64,000 nt of DNA from NCBI GenBank assembly GCA_035530615.1, contig DATKUL010000003.1, forward strand, positions 372,001 to 436,000. The letters run 5' to 3'. The notes beneath the pieces are model-generated. The model was not told where the DNA came from and searched no databases. It saw only the letters and a program-made list of their open reading frames with translations. The position numbers and the translations under genes are program-made. Source of the stretch: Candidatus Paceibacterota bacterium. GTDB lineage: Bacteria > Actinomycetota > Actinomycetes > Nanopelagicales > Nanopelagicaceae. Positions 8,407 through 15,235 of the stretch are shown here, one piece after another (within the stretch, counting starts at the first letter, position 1; every line of letters starts with the position of its first letter).

Positions 8407-9384
8407 TTAACCCTCGATTAAGCGAGTGGGAGCGTTGTGCACCGCAGGGATAGTACCGAGCTTGCCTTTTTGGAAGTCCTCAAATGCCTGCAGAACCTCA
8501 GTTCTTGTGTTCATAACAAAAGGTCCCATCCAGGCAACTGGTTCCTTAATGGGCAATCCACCCAGAATGAATAGATCCAATTCAGGCGAGCGACTTTCCT
8601 GCATGTCGGTCGCACGCATAACGATTGAATCACCCTCACTGAAAACGGTGAGTTGACCCATCTGCACAGGTCGTCCCTCTTCTCCCGCGTAGCCATGTCC
8701 GGCAAGTGTGTAGACCAGCGCGTTGTAATCCTTGCGCCATGGCAGACGGATTTCGGCACCAGGCTGCACAGTCGCGTGCACCAAAGTTATTGGCGTGTGT
8801 GTCGAACCCGGACCCTGATGTCCATCCACCTCACCGGCGATCACGCGAATCAACGCCCCACCATCGGGGGAGGAGAGCAATGCAACGTCACTGGCACGCA
8901 GATCTTGATAGGCAGGCGGTGACCACTTCTTGGCCGCTGGCAAATTCACCCAGAGTTGGAAACCGTGGAACAGCCCGCCGCTCATCACCAAACTCTCTGG
9001 TGGAGATTCGATGTGAAGAATTCCCGCACCGGCGGTCATCCATTGAGTGTCGCCGTTGGTGATTGTTCCTCCGCCACCGTTGTTATCTTTATGGTCGAAA
9101 ATTCCATCAATAATGTAGGTAACAGTTTCGAATCCCCGGTGCGGATGCCATGGAGTTCCCTTTGGCTCACCTGGCGCATACTCAACTTCGCCCATCTGAT
9201 CCAAGTGAACGAACGGATCAAGCTGCGCCATGTCAACACCGGCAAACGCACGACGAACCGGAAAGCCCTCGCCTTCATACCCGGAAGGAGCCGTGGTAAT
9301 GCTCTTTACTCGACGGGCGCGCAGCGATGTATTCGCGCTGATGCGTGGAAGGACGGTGATGTCCTTGACTGTTACGGCTGGCAT
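8407..9384 (-). CDS. Pirin family protein
   Basis: Pirins are bicupin proteins; some are quercetinase-like dioxygenases, others redox-responsive regulators. The N-terminal cupin carries the four expected metal ligands His80 and His82 (HPHRGFETVTYIIDG), His124 and Glu126 (GAGILHIESP). The C-terminal cupin follows from about residue 190. Length, 325 residues, fits the family. AAGGGAGAG stands 4 bases before the ATG. The gene is isolated, with a gene-free repeat region upstream, so the role is not suggested by neighbours. Confidence 0.92.
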   Translation of the reverse strand: MPAVTVKDITVLPRISANTSLRARRVKSITTAPSGYEGEGFPVRRAFAGVDMAQLDPFVHLDQMGEVEYAPGEPKGTPWHPHRGFETVTYIIDGIFDHKDNNGGGGTITNGDTQWMTAGAGILHIESPPESLVMSGGLFHGFQLWVNLPAAKKWSPPAYQDLRASDVALLSSPDGGALIRVIAGEVDGHQGPGSTHTPITLVHATVQPGAEIRLPWRKDYNALVYTLAGHGYAGEEGRPVQMGQLTVFSEGDSIVMRATDMQESRSPELDLFILGGLPIKEPVAWMGPFVMNTRTEVLQAFEDFQKGKLGTIPAVHNAPTRLIEG

Positions 9385-9472
9385 TTCACTCTCCCTTGAT
9401 CCGCTGCCCCAATAGTAGTTGAAAGTTCAACTATCTGCAACCCGCTTGAGGGGTCTCGCCGCGGGTGAGCGA

Positions 9473-9526
9473 CTCGAGAAGTGCACGAGCCGACGTAATC
9501 TTTTCAGTCGGCGGTGCACTTCTGAG
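9473..9526. repeat. Long covarying hairpin, copy A
   Basis: Outer stem AGAAGTGCAC (9477-9486) with GTGCACTTCT (9514-9523), flanked by CTC/GAG (9473-9475/9524-9526). Inner stem GCCGAC (9489-9494) with GTCGGC (9507-9512), loop gtaatcttttca. An asymmetric internal loop (GA against G) separates the stems. Core and internal loop recur in copies B and C, while the outer stem sequence differs and stays paired. Confidence 0.85.
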
Positions 9527-9565
9527 GAGCGATCATCGGCATCAACCAAGGCTCGAAAGGATGCA

Positions 9566-9590
9566 TCGTCGACTGAAAAGATAACTACAC
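9566..9590 (-). repeat. Degenerate reversed half copy of the hairpin
   Basis: The stretch cgactgaaaagata matches, on the opposite strand, the loop and right inner arm of the hairpins at 9473, 9644 and 9768. The matching left arm is missing, so it cannot fold the same way. It suggests past inversion or erosion within the array. Confidence 0.5.
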
Positions 9591-9595
9591 AGTCT

Positions 9596-9618
9596 CCTCA
9601 CGCATCCTGTTCTTCGCC
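9596..9618. repeat. 23-bp direct repeat, first copy
   Basis: The 23 bases are identical to 9720-9742. In both cases the next hairpin (9644 or 9768) begins 25 bases after the repeat ends, so repeat plus hairpin form a module with a 124-base period. The 25-base linkers differ in sequence. Confidence 0.85.
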
Positions 9619-9643
9619 CCCAGGCACGGTGACAGATGAGCGA

Positions 9644-9697
9644 CTCAAGAAGGACTAAAGCCGACGTAATCTTTTCAGTCGGCGTAGTCCTTTTGAG
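9644..9697. repeat. Long covarying hairpin, copy B
   Basis: Outer stem CTCAAGAAGGACTA (9644-9657) with TAGTCCTTTTGAG (9685-9697), one bulged G. Inner stem GCCGAC (9660-9665) with GTCGGC (9678-9683), loop gtaatcttttca as in copy A. The outer stem sequence is unlike A and C yet fully paired. Confidence 0.85.
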
Positions 9698-9719
9698 GAG
9701 CGAGCAGGGTCTTCATCGC

Positions 9720-9742
9720 CCTCACGCATCCTGTTCTTCGCC
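9720..9742. repeat. 23-bp direct repeat, second copy
   Basis: Identical to 9596-9618 and placed 25 bases before hairpin C. It begins CCTCACGCATCC and ends TTCTTCGCC. Confidence 0.85.
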
Positions 9743-9767
9743 GGTTGACGTCGACTGGTGGAGCAAA

Positions 9768-9819
9768 GCAGAAGGTGCACGAGCCGACGTAGTCTTTTCA
9801 GTCGGCGGTGCACCTTTGC
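9768..9819. repeat. Long covarying hairpin, copy C, next to pntB stop
   Basis: Outer stem GCA-g-AAGGTGCAC (9768-9780) with GTGCACCTTTGC (9808-9819). Inner stem GCCGAC (9783-9788) with GTCGGC (9801-9806), loop gtagtcttttca (one base differs from A and B). It lies 26 bases past the pntB stop on the minus strand and could help end that transcript, though only a short T-run follows. Confidence 0.85.
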
Positions 9820-9845
9820 GTAGCGACCTTGCGATCGCGGGGGAG

Positions 9846-11252
9846 TTACAGGTTCTTGAGGGCGCTGACGACCTTAGTCAGCGTCTCTTTGGCATCTCCG
9901 AAGAGGAGAGTGGTCTTGGGATCGTAGAGAAGCTCGTTCTCGATACCGGCGAATCCTGGGCGCATGGAGCGCTTGAGGAAGACGACGTTTGCCGCATCGG
10001 CAACTTCGAGAATTGGCATTCCGTAGATCGGGCAACCGGGTGAGTTCTTCGCAGCCGGGTTTACGACGTCGTTGGCGCCGATGACGAGTGCAACATCGGT
10101 CTGGGCGAAGGTCGGGTTGACCTCATCCATCTCCTGAAGTTGCTCGTAAGGCACGTTGGCCTCGGCGAGAAGAACGTTCATGTGGCCAGGCATACGACCT
10201 GCAACGGCGTGAATTCCGTAGGCAACATCAATGCCCTTTGCGGTCAAGAGATCCGCAAGTTCGCGGACAGTGTGCTGTGCCTGTGCAACGGCCAGACCGA
10301 AGCCAGGAACAAAGACAACGCGACGTGCGTAGTTGAGAAGAATTGCAATATCTTCTGGAGACCCTGACTTAACCGAACGAGTCTCTGCTTCGTCGGATGC
10401 CGCTTGTGGTTTGGCCGTGAATGCGCCGAAGAGGGTCTTGAAGAGCGAACGTCCCATCGCCTCTGCCATCTTGCGAGTCAGGATCGTTCCACTTGCGCCA
10501 ACGAGTGTTCCAGCAACGATCAAGAGGGTTGTCTGTAGAACATATCCACTCGCCGCAACAGTAAGACCGGTGAATGCGTTTAAGAGTGAGATAACGATCG
10601 GCACATCCGCGCCACCAACTGGTAGAACGAAGAGAATACCGAAGAGAAGTGAGAGTCCGGCAAGCACGATGAGAGGAGTGTTTCCTCCCGAGTTGATTAC
10701 CCAGGCGCCGGCTGCAAAGACTCCAGCGACGTTTGCTGCAATGAGGAAACGTCCACCAGGGAATACGACTGGACGCGTCGTCATCAACTCTTGAAGTTTG
10801 GCGAAGGTGATGCACGATCCGGAGAATGAAACGCTACCGACGATGACTGTAAAGACGGTGGCGATAACAACTGCAGGACTCGCTTCGTCTCCAAGTTTCA
10901 AATACTCAACGATTGCGACGAGTGCCGCGGCACCACCACCAACACCGTTAAATAGCGCAACAAGTTGTGGCATCTGAGTCATCTGCACCTTACGTGCGGC
11001 AGGGACTCCGACAAGAAGGCCGATGAGGACCGCAACTAGAATCAATGGCAAGTTATGAAGCGGCAGTTTGTGATACTCAGGATCGCTTGAATTGCCAGTG
11101 AAGAAGAAGACGAGAAGCGTTGCAATCGTGGCACCGGCGGCACCAATCAAGTTACCGCGACGAGCCGTCTTTGGATGCGATAGACCCTTCAGGGCGAGAA
11201 TGAAGCAGACGGCGGCAATCAGGCCGATGAGGTCGTATAAGTTGCGGCTCAT
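9846..11252 (-). CDS. pntB: NAD(P) transhydrogenase subunit beta
   Basis: PntB is the membrane and NADP(H)-binding subunit of the proton-translocating transhydrogenase, which uses the proton gradient to drive hydride transfer from NADH to NADP+. The 468 residues comprise several membrane helices up to about residue 270 and a C-terminal NADP domain with GFGLAVAQAQHTVRELADLL, HAVAGRMPGHMNVLLAEANV, and DVALVIGANDVVNPAA. The start overlaps the pntAB stop by 4 bases, so the three pnt genes form one coupled operon. A long hairpin (9768-9819) lies just beyond the stop. Confidence 0.96.
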   Translation of the reverse strand: MSRNLYDLIGLIAAVCFILALKGLSHPKTARRGNLIGAAGATIATLLVFFFTGNSSDPEYHKLPLHNLPLILVAVLIGLLVGVPAARKVQMTQMPQLVALFNGVGGGAAALVAIVEYLKLGDEASPAVVIATVFTVIVGSVSFSGSCITFAKLQELMTTRPVVFPGGRFLIAANVAGVFAAGAWVINSGGNTPLIVLAGLSLLFGILFVLPVGGADVPIVISLLNAFTGLTVAASGYVLQTTLLIVAGTLVGASGTILTRKMAEAMGRSLFKTLFGAFTAKPQAASDEAETRSVKSGSPEDIAILLNYARRVVFVPGFGLAVAQAQHTVRELADLLTAKGIDVAYGIHAVAGRMPGHMNVLLAEANVPYEQLQEMDEVNPTFAQTDVALVIGANDVVNPAAKNSPGCPIYGMPILEVADAANVVFLKRSMRPGFAGIENELLYDPKTTLLFGDAKETLTKVVSALKNL

Positions 11253-11536
11253 TTTTTCTTCGCCTTAAACATCTCGAGCATTCGGTCAGTGACTACGAAA
11301 CCGCCGACCATATTGATGGTGGCGAGGACAATTGCGATTAATGCAAGTGTTAGTTCCAGATTGTTGGATGCGTGGTCCGCGACGACAATCGCACCGACCA
11401 GGATCACACCGTGGATTGCATTCGCACCGCTCATCAATGGGGTGTGAAGGGTCGAACTTACTTTCGAGACCACTTCAAAACCGACAAAGATTGAGAGGGT
11501 GAAAATGCTGAGTAGCGCTAAGCCATTACTCATCAT
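11249..11536 (-). CDS. pntAB: NAD(P) transhydrogenase alpha-2 (membrane) subunit
   Basis: A 95-residue hydrophobic protein equal to the C-terminal membrane part of single-chain PntA. It has about three helices, including HTPLMSGANAIHGVILVGAI, the conserved membrane motif of this subunit. Split alpha subunits (PntAA and PntAB) are common in Actinobacteria. It overlaps both neighbours by 4 bases (11533-11536 and 11249-11252). Confidence 0.94.
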   Translation of the reverse strand: MMSNGLALLSIFTLSIFVGFEVVSKVSSTLHTPLMSGANAIHGVILVGAIVVADHASNNLELTLALIAIVLATINMVGGFVVTDRMLEMFKAKKK

Positions 11537-12678
11537 TTCTTGATGGCCTCTTTCCGTTCTCCGTTGTGTGCGACGACCGAGCCGATGATGATTTCATCAT
11601 CGAAATCTGGAGTGACCACTCCCTCTTTTGTCATGAGAGTAAGTAGGTTCACGACGTTTCGTGAGAAGAGCATGGATGCGTGGAAGGGGAGCTGGCTTGG
11701 GACATCTCTGCCACCCCAGATCACGACACCATTTGAATTGGTGATGATTTCACCGGGCTTTGAGCCTTCGACGTTGCCGCCGGTCTCGGAGGCAAGGTCC
11801 ACGATTACCGCACCTGGCGACATTGAGTCGACCATTGCCTGAGTCACCAACCGTGGAGCTGCGCGACCTGGAACAGCCGCAGTAGTAATAAGGACATGTG
11901 ATTTCGCGATGTAGGGGGTGAGTAGTTCGCGCTGCTTTGCGGCGCGCTCCTCAGTCATTTCGCGGGCATATCCGCCAGTGCCTTCAAGGGACTCGAGTTC
12001 GAGGTTGATGAAGGTGGCACCCATTGACTTCACCTCGTCGGCCGAAGATGGTCGTACGTCATAAGCCGAAACCACTGCTCCGAGCCGACGGGCGGTTGCG
12101 ATGGCTTGCAGACCAGCGACACCTGCGCCCAGGACGAGGACCTGCGCCGGGGTTACCGTTCCGGCCGCTGTCATTAAGAGTGGAAAGAAGCGCGGCGAGA
12201 GTTCGGCGCCGACGATGACCGCTCGGTACCCCGCGCAGAGTGCCTGCGAGGTAAGCGCGTCCATCGACTGGGCCCGTGAAATACGGGGCACCAGTTCTAG
12301 GGAGAAGGCGGTGACGCCTGCCGCAAGGGCCGCTTCGATGGAATCTGTTGCCGTGGTTGGCGAGAGGAAGGAGATGGTGATCGCACCCTTCTTCAGGGTT
12401 CCGATCTGTGCGGGGGTGAGTGGCGAAACAGAAAGCACCACATCTGCGCCCTTGAGCACGTCTCCTTTAACGACCGTTGCACCAGCGGCTTCGTAATCCG
12501 CATCCGATGCTTGGGCGTTAAGTCCCGCGCCGGATTGAATAGAAACTTCAAGTCCGAGGCGAGTTAATTTGTTAATGATGTCTGGAACGAGAGCAACCCG
12601 CTTCTCGCCAGTTCTTATCTCCGTTGGAACAGCTACACGCATGGGCTTAACCGTAGTGCTTGAATTTTTTATTGTCAT
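11533..12678 (-). CDS. pntAA: NAD(P) transhydrogenase alpha-1 (NAD-binding) subunit
   Basis: The 381-residue soluble subunit binds NAD(H). It has the alanine dehydrogenase/PntA N-domain (MRVAVPTEIRTGEKRVALVPD), the loop RISRAQSMDALTSQA, the Rossmann motif VLVLGAGVAGLQAIATARRLGA and an ITTAAVPGRAAPRLV segment. ATG 12678 adds 12 residues before MRVAVP; the ATG at 12642 is an alternative. No good ribosome site precedes either one. argF ends 70 bases upstream on the same strand. Confidence 0.95.
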   Translation of the reverse strand: MTIKNSSTTVKPMRVAVPTEIRTGEKRVALVPDIINKLTRLGLEVSIQSGAGLNAQASDADYEAAGATVVKGDVLKGADVVLSVSPLTPAQIGTLKKGAITISFLSPTTATDSIEAALAAGVTAFSLELVPRISRAQSMDALTSQALCAGYRAVIVGAELSPRFFPLLMTAAGTVTPAQVLVLGAGVAGLQAIATARRLGAVVSAYDVRPSSADEVKSMGATFINLELESLEGTGGYAREMTEERAAKQRELLTPYIAKSHVLITTAAVPGRAAPRLVTQAMVDSMSPGAVIVDLASETGGNVEGSKPGEIITNSNGVVIWGGRDVPSQLPFHASMLFSRNVVNLLTLMTKEGVVTPDFDDEIIIGSVVAHNGERKEAIKK

Positions 12679-12748
12679 GCATTTTCATGTCTAGCCCGTC
12701 ACACTAGGAAGCGCTCCTTGCTCACTAAATGGCTTTAAATATGGCTTT

Positions 12749-13687
12749 TTATCGTCCTTGGAGATCGCCCCGCACCAAATGAAAGAGAAGTGCCTGGATT
12801 GTAGTTCGGCGGTGAAGTGCCTCTCGCCAAATCACTGATTGAGGTCCGTCAATCACGCTAGCACTCACTTCTTCGCCACGGTGGGCAGGCAGGCAGTGCA
12901 TGAATATTGCGTCTTTTGTGCCCAGACTCATCAGCTCTGCGGTGACCGAAAATGGGGCTAGCACTCGCGTCTTCTCAGCCCGCTCCGATTCCGGGTCGCC
13001 CATGGACATCCAGACATCGGTGTAGAGCACGCTGGCCCCTTGCGCCGCCGCTCGAGCGTCGTGCGCTACTTCGATCGTTCCACCAGTCTCCCTGGCGATT
13101 TCCTGTGCAGTCTTTACGACTTCGGCATCTGGCGCCCAGGCGCCTGCTGGCGTGGCTGCGACAACGTGAGCGCCCATGATTGCGCCCATGATCAGCCAGG
13201 CGTGCGACATATTGTTGCCATCGCCAAAGTAGGAGAATTTTCGACCTGAAATATCTGCACCAAAGGTTTCGCGGATGGTCAGCCAGTCGGCCAACAATTG
13301 CGTTGGATGATCGTCATCAGTGAGCGCATTTATTACCGGGATTGAAGCAGCCCTTCCCAATTCATCCACATCTGATTGCTTATATGTGCGAACAATCAGA
13401 GCGCTGGCAAATTGGCTTATTACTTTGGCAGTATCTGAAATTGTCTCGCCGCGACCCAACTGAAGATCATCTCCACGGATGAATATTGGCGTGCCACCAA
13501 GGTGTGCGACGGCAGTCTCGGATGCAAGGCGTGTACGGGTAGAAGGTTTGGTCATATAAATGGCAACCGTGCGATTTGCTAAAGCAGTACTTGCCTTGAG
13601 CGGATCTTTCGCAAAATCGGCCGCGCTCGACAGAAGAAGTTCAACATCTGCGCGACTCAGGTCGGCGGTGCGAAGGAGATCTTTCAT
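12749..13687 (-). CDS. argF: Ornithine carbamoyltransferase
   Basis: It joins carbamoyl phosphate and ornithine to make citrulline in arginine synthesis. Carbamoyl-phosphate binding STRTR is near residue 51, HPTQ near residue 125, and the ornithine-site HCLPAHRGEEV near residue 268; the Cys-Leu-Pro signature separates it from aspartate transcarbamylase. Length is 312 residues. No other arginine-synthesis enzyme is adjacent (argS lies 38 kb away). TAGGAT is 6 bases before the ATG, and AAGGAA in the same spacer could act as a ribosome site, so the transcript may be leaderless. It is divergent from the DUF3039 gene with only 35 bases between the starts. Confidence 0.95.
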   Translation of the reverse strand: MKDLLRTADLSRADVELLLSSAADFAKDPLKASTALANRTVAIYMTKPSTRTRLASETAVAHLGGTPIFIRGDDLQLGRGETISDTAKVISQFASALIVRTYKQSDVDELGRAASIPVINALTDDDHPTQLLADWLTIRETFGADISGRKFSYFGDGNNMSHAWLIMGAIMGAHVVAATPAGAWAPDAEVVKTAQEIARETGGTIEVAHDARAAAQGASVLYTDVWMSMGDPESERAEKTRVLAPFSVTAELMSLGTKDAIFMHCLPAHRGEEVSASVIDGPQSVIWREALHRRTTIQALLFHLVRGDLQGR

Positions 13688-13693
13688 TTCCTT

Positions 13694-13699
13694 ATCCTA
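13694..13699 (-). promoter_or_regulatory. -10 box TAGGAT of argF
   Basis: Read on the minus strand, TAGGAT is followed by 6 bases and the argF ATG. It lies 10 bases from the divergent -10 box at 13710-13715. Confidence 0.5.
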
Positions 13700-13709
13700 G
13701 CCAAGCAAG

Positions 13710-13715
13710 TATTCT
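13710..13715 (+). promoter_or_regulatory. -10 box TATTCT of the DUF3039 gene
   Basis: TATTCT is followed by 7 bases and the ATG at 13723, with no ribosome site between; a leaderless transcript is likely. Its -35 region would fall within the argF 5' end. Confidence 0.55.
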
Positions 13716-13722
13716 TCCTGTC

Positions 13723-13986
13723 ATGGGAATCTTTCGCCGGTCGCAGCCAGAGAGTGATACCGACCTCTTAATCAGACCCGCAGAGCAGATCGATGAGGGT
13801 GATCACGATCGTTTCGCGCATTACGTCAAAAAGGGGCAGATCCTCGAATCCGCAGTCAGCGGGAAGGCGGTAACAGCTCTCTGCGGAAAGAAGTGGGTCC
13901 CATCAAGGGACCCCGAGAAATTTCCGATCTGTCCGATCTGCAAGGAAATCTACTCCGGCTTTCGACCCGCGCCAGACGACAAATAA
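13723..13986 (+). CDS. DUF3039 family protein
   Basis: An 87-residue soluble protein of an actinobacterial family without known function. Its conserved features are visible: DHDRFAHYVKKGQILESAVSG, ALCGKKWVPSRDPEKFPICP and a final CPICKEI. Three Cys residues (one in ALCGKKW, two in CPIC) with nearby His suggest a small metal-binding fold. It stands alone, divergent from argF and convergent with the arsenite exporter. Confidence 0.85.
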   Translation: MGIFRRSQPESDTDLLIRPAEQIDEGDHDRFAHYVKKGQILESAVSGKAVTALCGKKWVPSRDPEKFPICPICKEIYSGFRPAPDDK

Positions 13987-14007
13987 CCTTTCCGACATTC
14001 GGGCTAC

Positions 14008-15078
14008 TCAGGATGTCTGGGCGAATCTCTTTCTCAGCCAGAGAGAGACGTAAACCAGTCCCACTAATGCGGGAACTTCAATCAATGGTCCAATTACGCC
14101 CGTCAGTGCTTGCCCAGAGGTGACTCCCCAGACTCCAATCGATACCGCAATGGCCAATTCAAAATTATTTCCGGCTGCCGTAAAAGCCAGTGTTGCCGAC
14201 TTTGCATATTTCAAACCAATCCATGCGCCGCAGGCAAATGAGAACGTCCACATAATTGCGAAATAGATAAGTAGTGGAACCGCAATTTTTGCGACCGAGA
14301 TTGGATCATCCGCGATGGTTCGGCCTTGCAGTGCAAACATGATGGTGATGGTGAAAAGCAGGCCATAAAGGGCAAAGGGTGAGATACGAGGGATGAAGCG
14401 TGATTGGTACCAGTTCTCACCCTTGACGCGAAGACCAACTTTTCGGGTGACGAAACCAGCGACTAAAGGGATGCCGAGAAAGATCAGAACTGCCTTCGTT
14501 ATTTCCAAAGTGGAGAAGCTAACGTCTTGAACATTGAGTCCCAACCAGCCAGGAAGAATCCGAAGATAGAAAGTTCCCAGAAGTGCGTAAGCGAGAATTT
14601 GAAAAATTGAATTTATCGCAACCAACAGTGCCGCCGCTTCTCTATCACCGCAGGCAAGTTGGTTCCAGATTAGGACCATTGCGATGCAACGAGCTAGACC
14701 AATCACGATCAGTCCGGTACGCAATTCCGGTTGGTGTGGCAGGAATATCCAAGCGAGCGCAAACATAAGTGCCGGACCAACTATCCAATTGAGGAGAAGT
14801 GAGGACCATAAGAGTTTTCGATCACCAGTCACCGAACCCATCTCCTCGTAGCGGACCTTTGCAAGAACTGGATACATCATGAGAAGAAGTCCGAGAGCGA
14901 TTGGGAGCGAAGTGCCTCCGATTTTTATTGAATCCAAAGATCCTTGAATTCCCGGAATGAACTTTCCAAGGATCAATCCCGCAGCCATAGCCAACAGAAT
15001 CCAAACGGGCAGAAAACGATCTAATCCTGATAATTTTGTGAGCAATGCAGGAGAATCCGAGGGTTCATCCCTTTTCAC
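14008..15078 (-). CDS. ACR3 family arsenite efflux transporter
   Basis: The 356-residue protein has about ten membrane helices and ACR3 features: GLILGKFIPGIQG near the N-terminus, GLARCIAMVLIWNQLACGDREAAA with the conserved functional Cys, and a late segment AAGNNFELAIAVSIGVWG. It would export arsenite or a related oxyanion using the proton gradient. The frame extends to 15183, but the GTG at 15078 has AGGAG 5 bases ahead and removes a non-homologous 35-residue lead. No arsR or arsC lies next to it. Confidence 0.92.
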   Translation of the reverse strand: MKRDEPSDSPALLTKLSGLDRFLPVWILLAMAAGLILGKFIPGIQGSLDSIKIGGTSLPIALGLLLMMYPVLAKVRYEEMGSVTGDRKLLWSSLLLNWIVGPALMFALAWIFLPHQPELRTGLIVIGLARCIAMVLIWNQLACGDREAAALLVAINSIFQILAYALLGTFYLRILPGWLGLNVQDVSFSTLEITKAVLIFLGIPLVAGFVTRKVGLRVKGENWYQSRFIPRISPFALYGLLFTITIMFALQGRTIADDPISVAKIAVPLLIYFAIMWTFSFACGAWIGLKYAKSATLAFTAAGNNFELAIAVSIGVWGVTSGQALTGVIGPLIEVPALVGLVYVSLWLRKRFAQTS

Positions 15079-15235
15079 AGAAACTCCTAAAATAAGAGGT
15101 ACACGAATGGCACGCTGGATTGATGAGCGTACCCGATACCCTAAAAACCCTCTGTAAACTATCGGTGAACTATGACTGAACAATTGAACTAACTAACTGG
15201 AGCCACTTCCGAGTGAGCATGAGTGAGGAGGCGCC

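Noticed and set aside
9473-9819. CRISPR array or integron attC sites
   Set aside because: Spacers of about 100 bases with hairpins do not fit a CRISPR and no cas genes are present; the attC core GTTRRRY/RYYYAAC pattern and an integrase are missing.
9419-10043. Two reading frames over the hairpin array
   Set aside because: Their residues repeat only because the DNA repeats; one runs into pntB on the opposite strand, and neither has a protein-like composition.
15079-15183. 35-residue N-terminal extension of the ACR3 transporter
   Set aside because: AGGAG followed by GTG 15078 marks the start; the extension is not hydrophobic or family-like.
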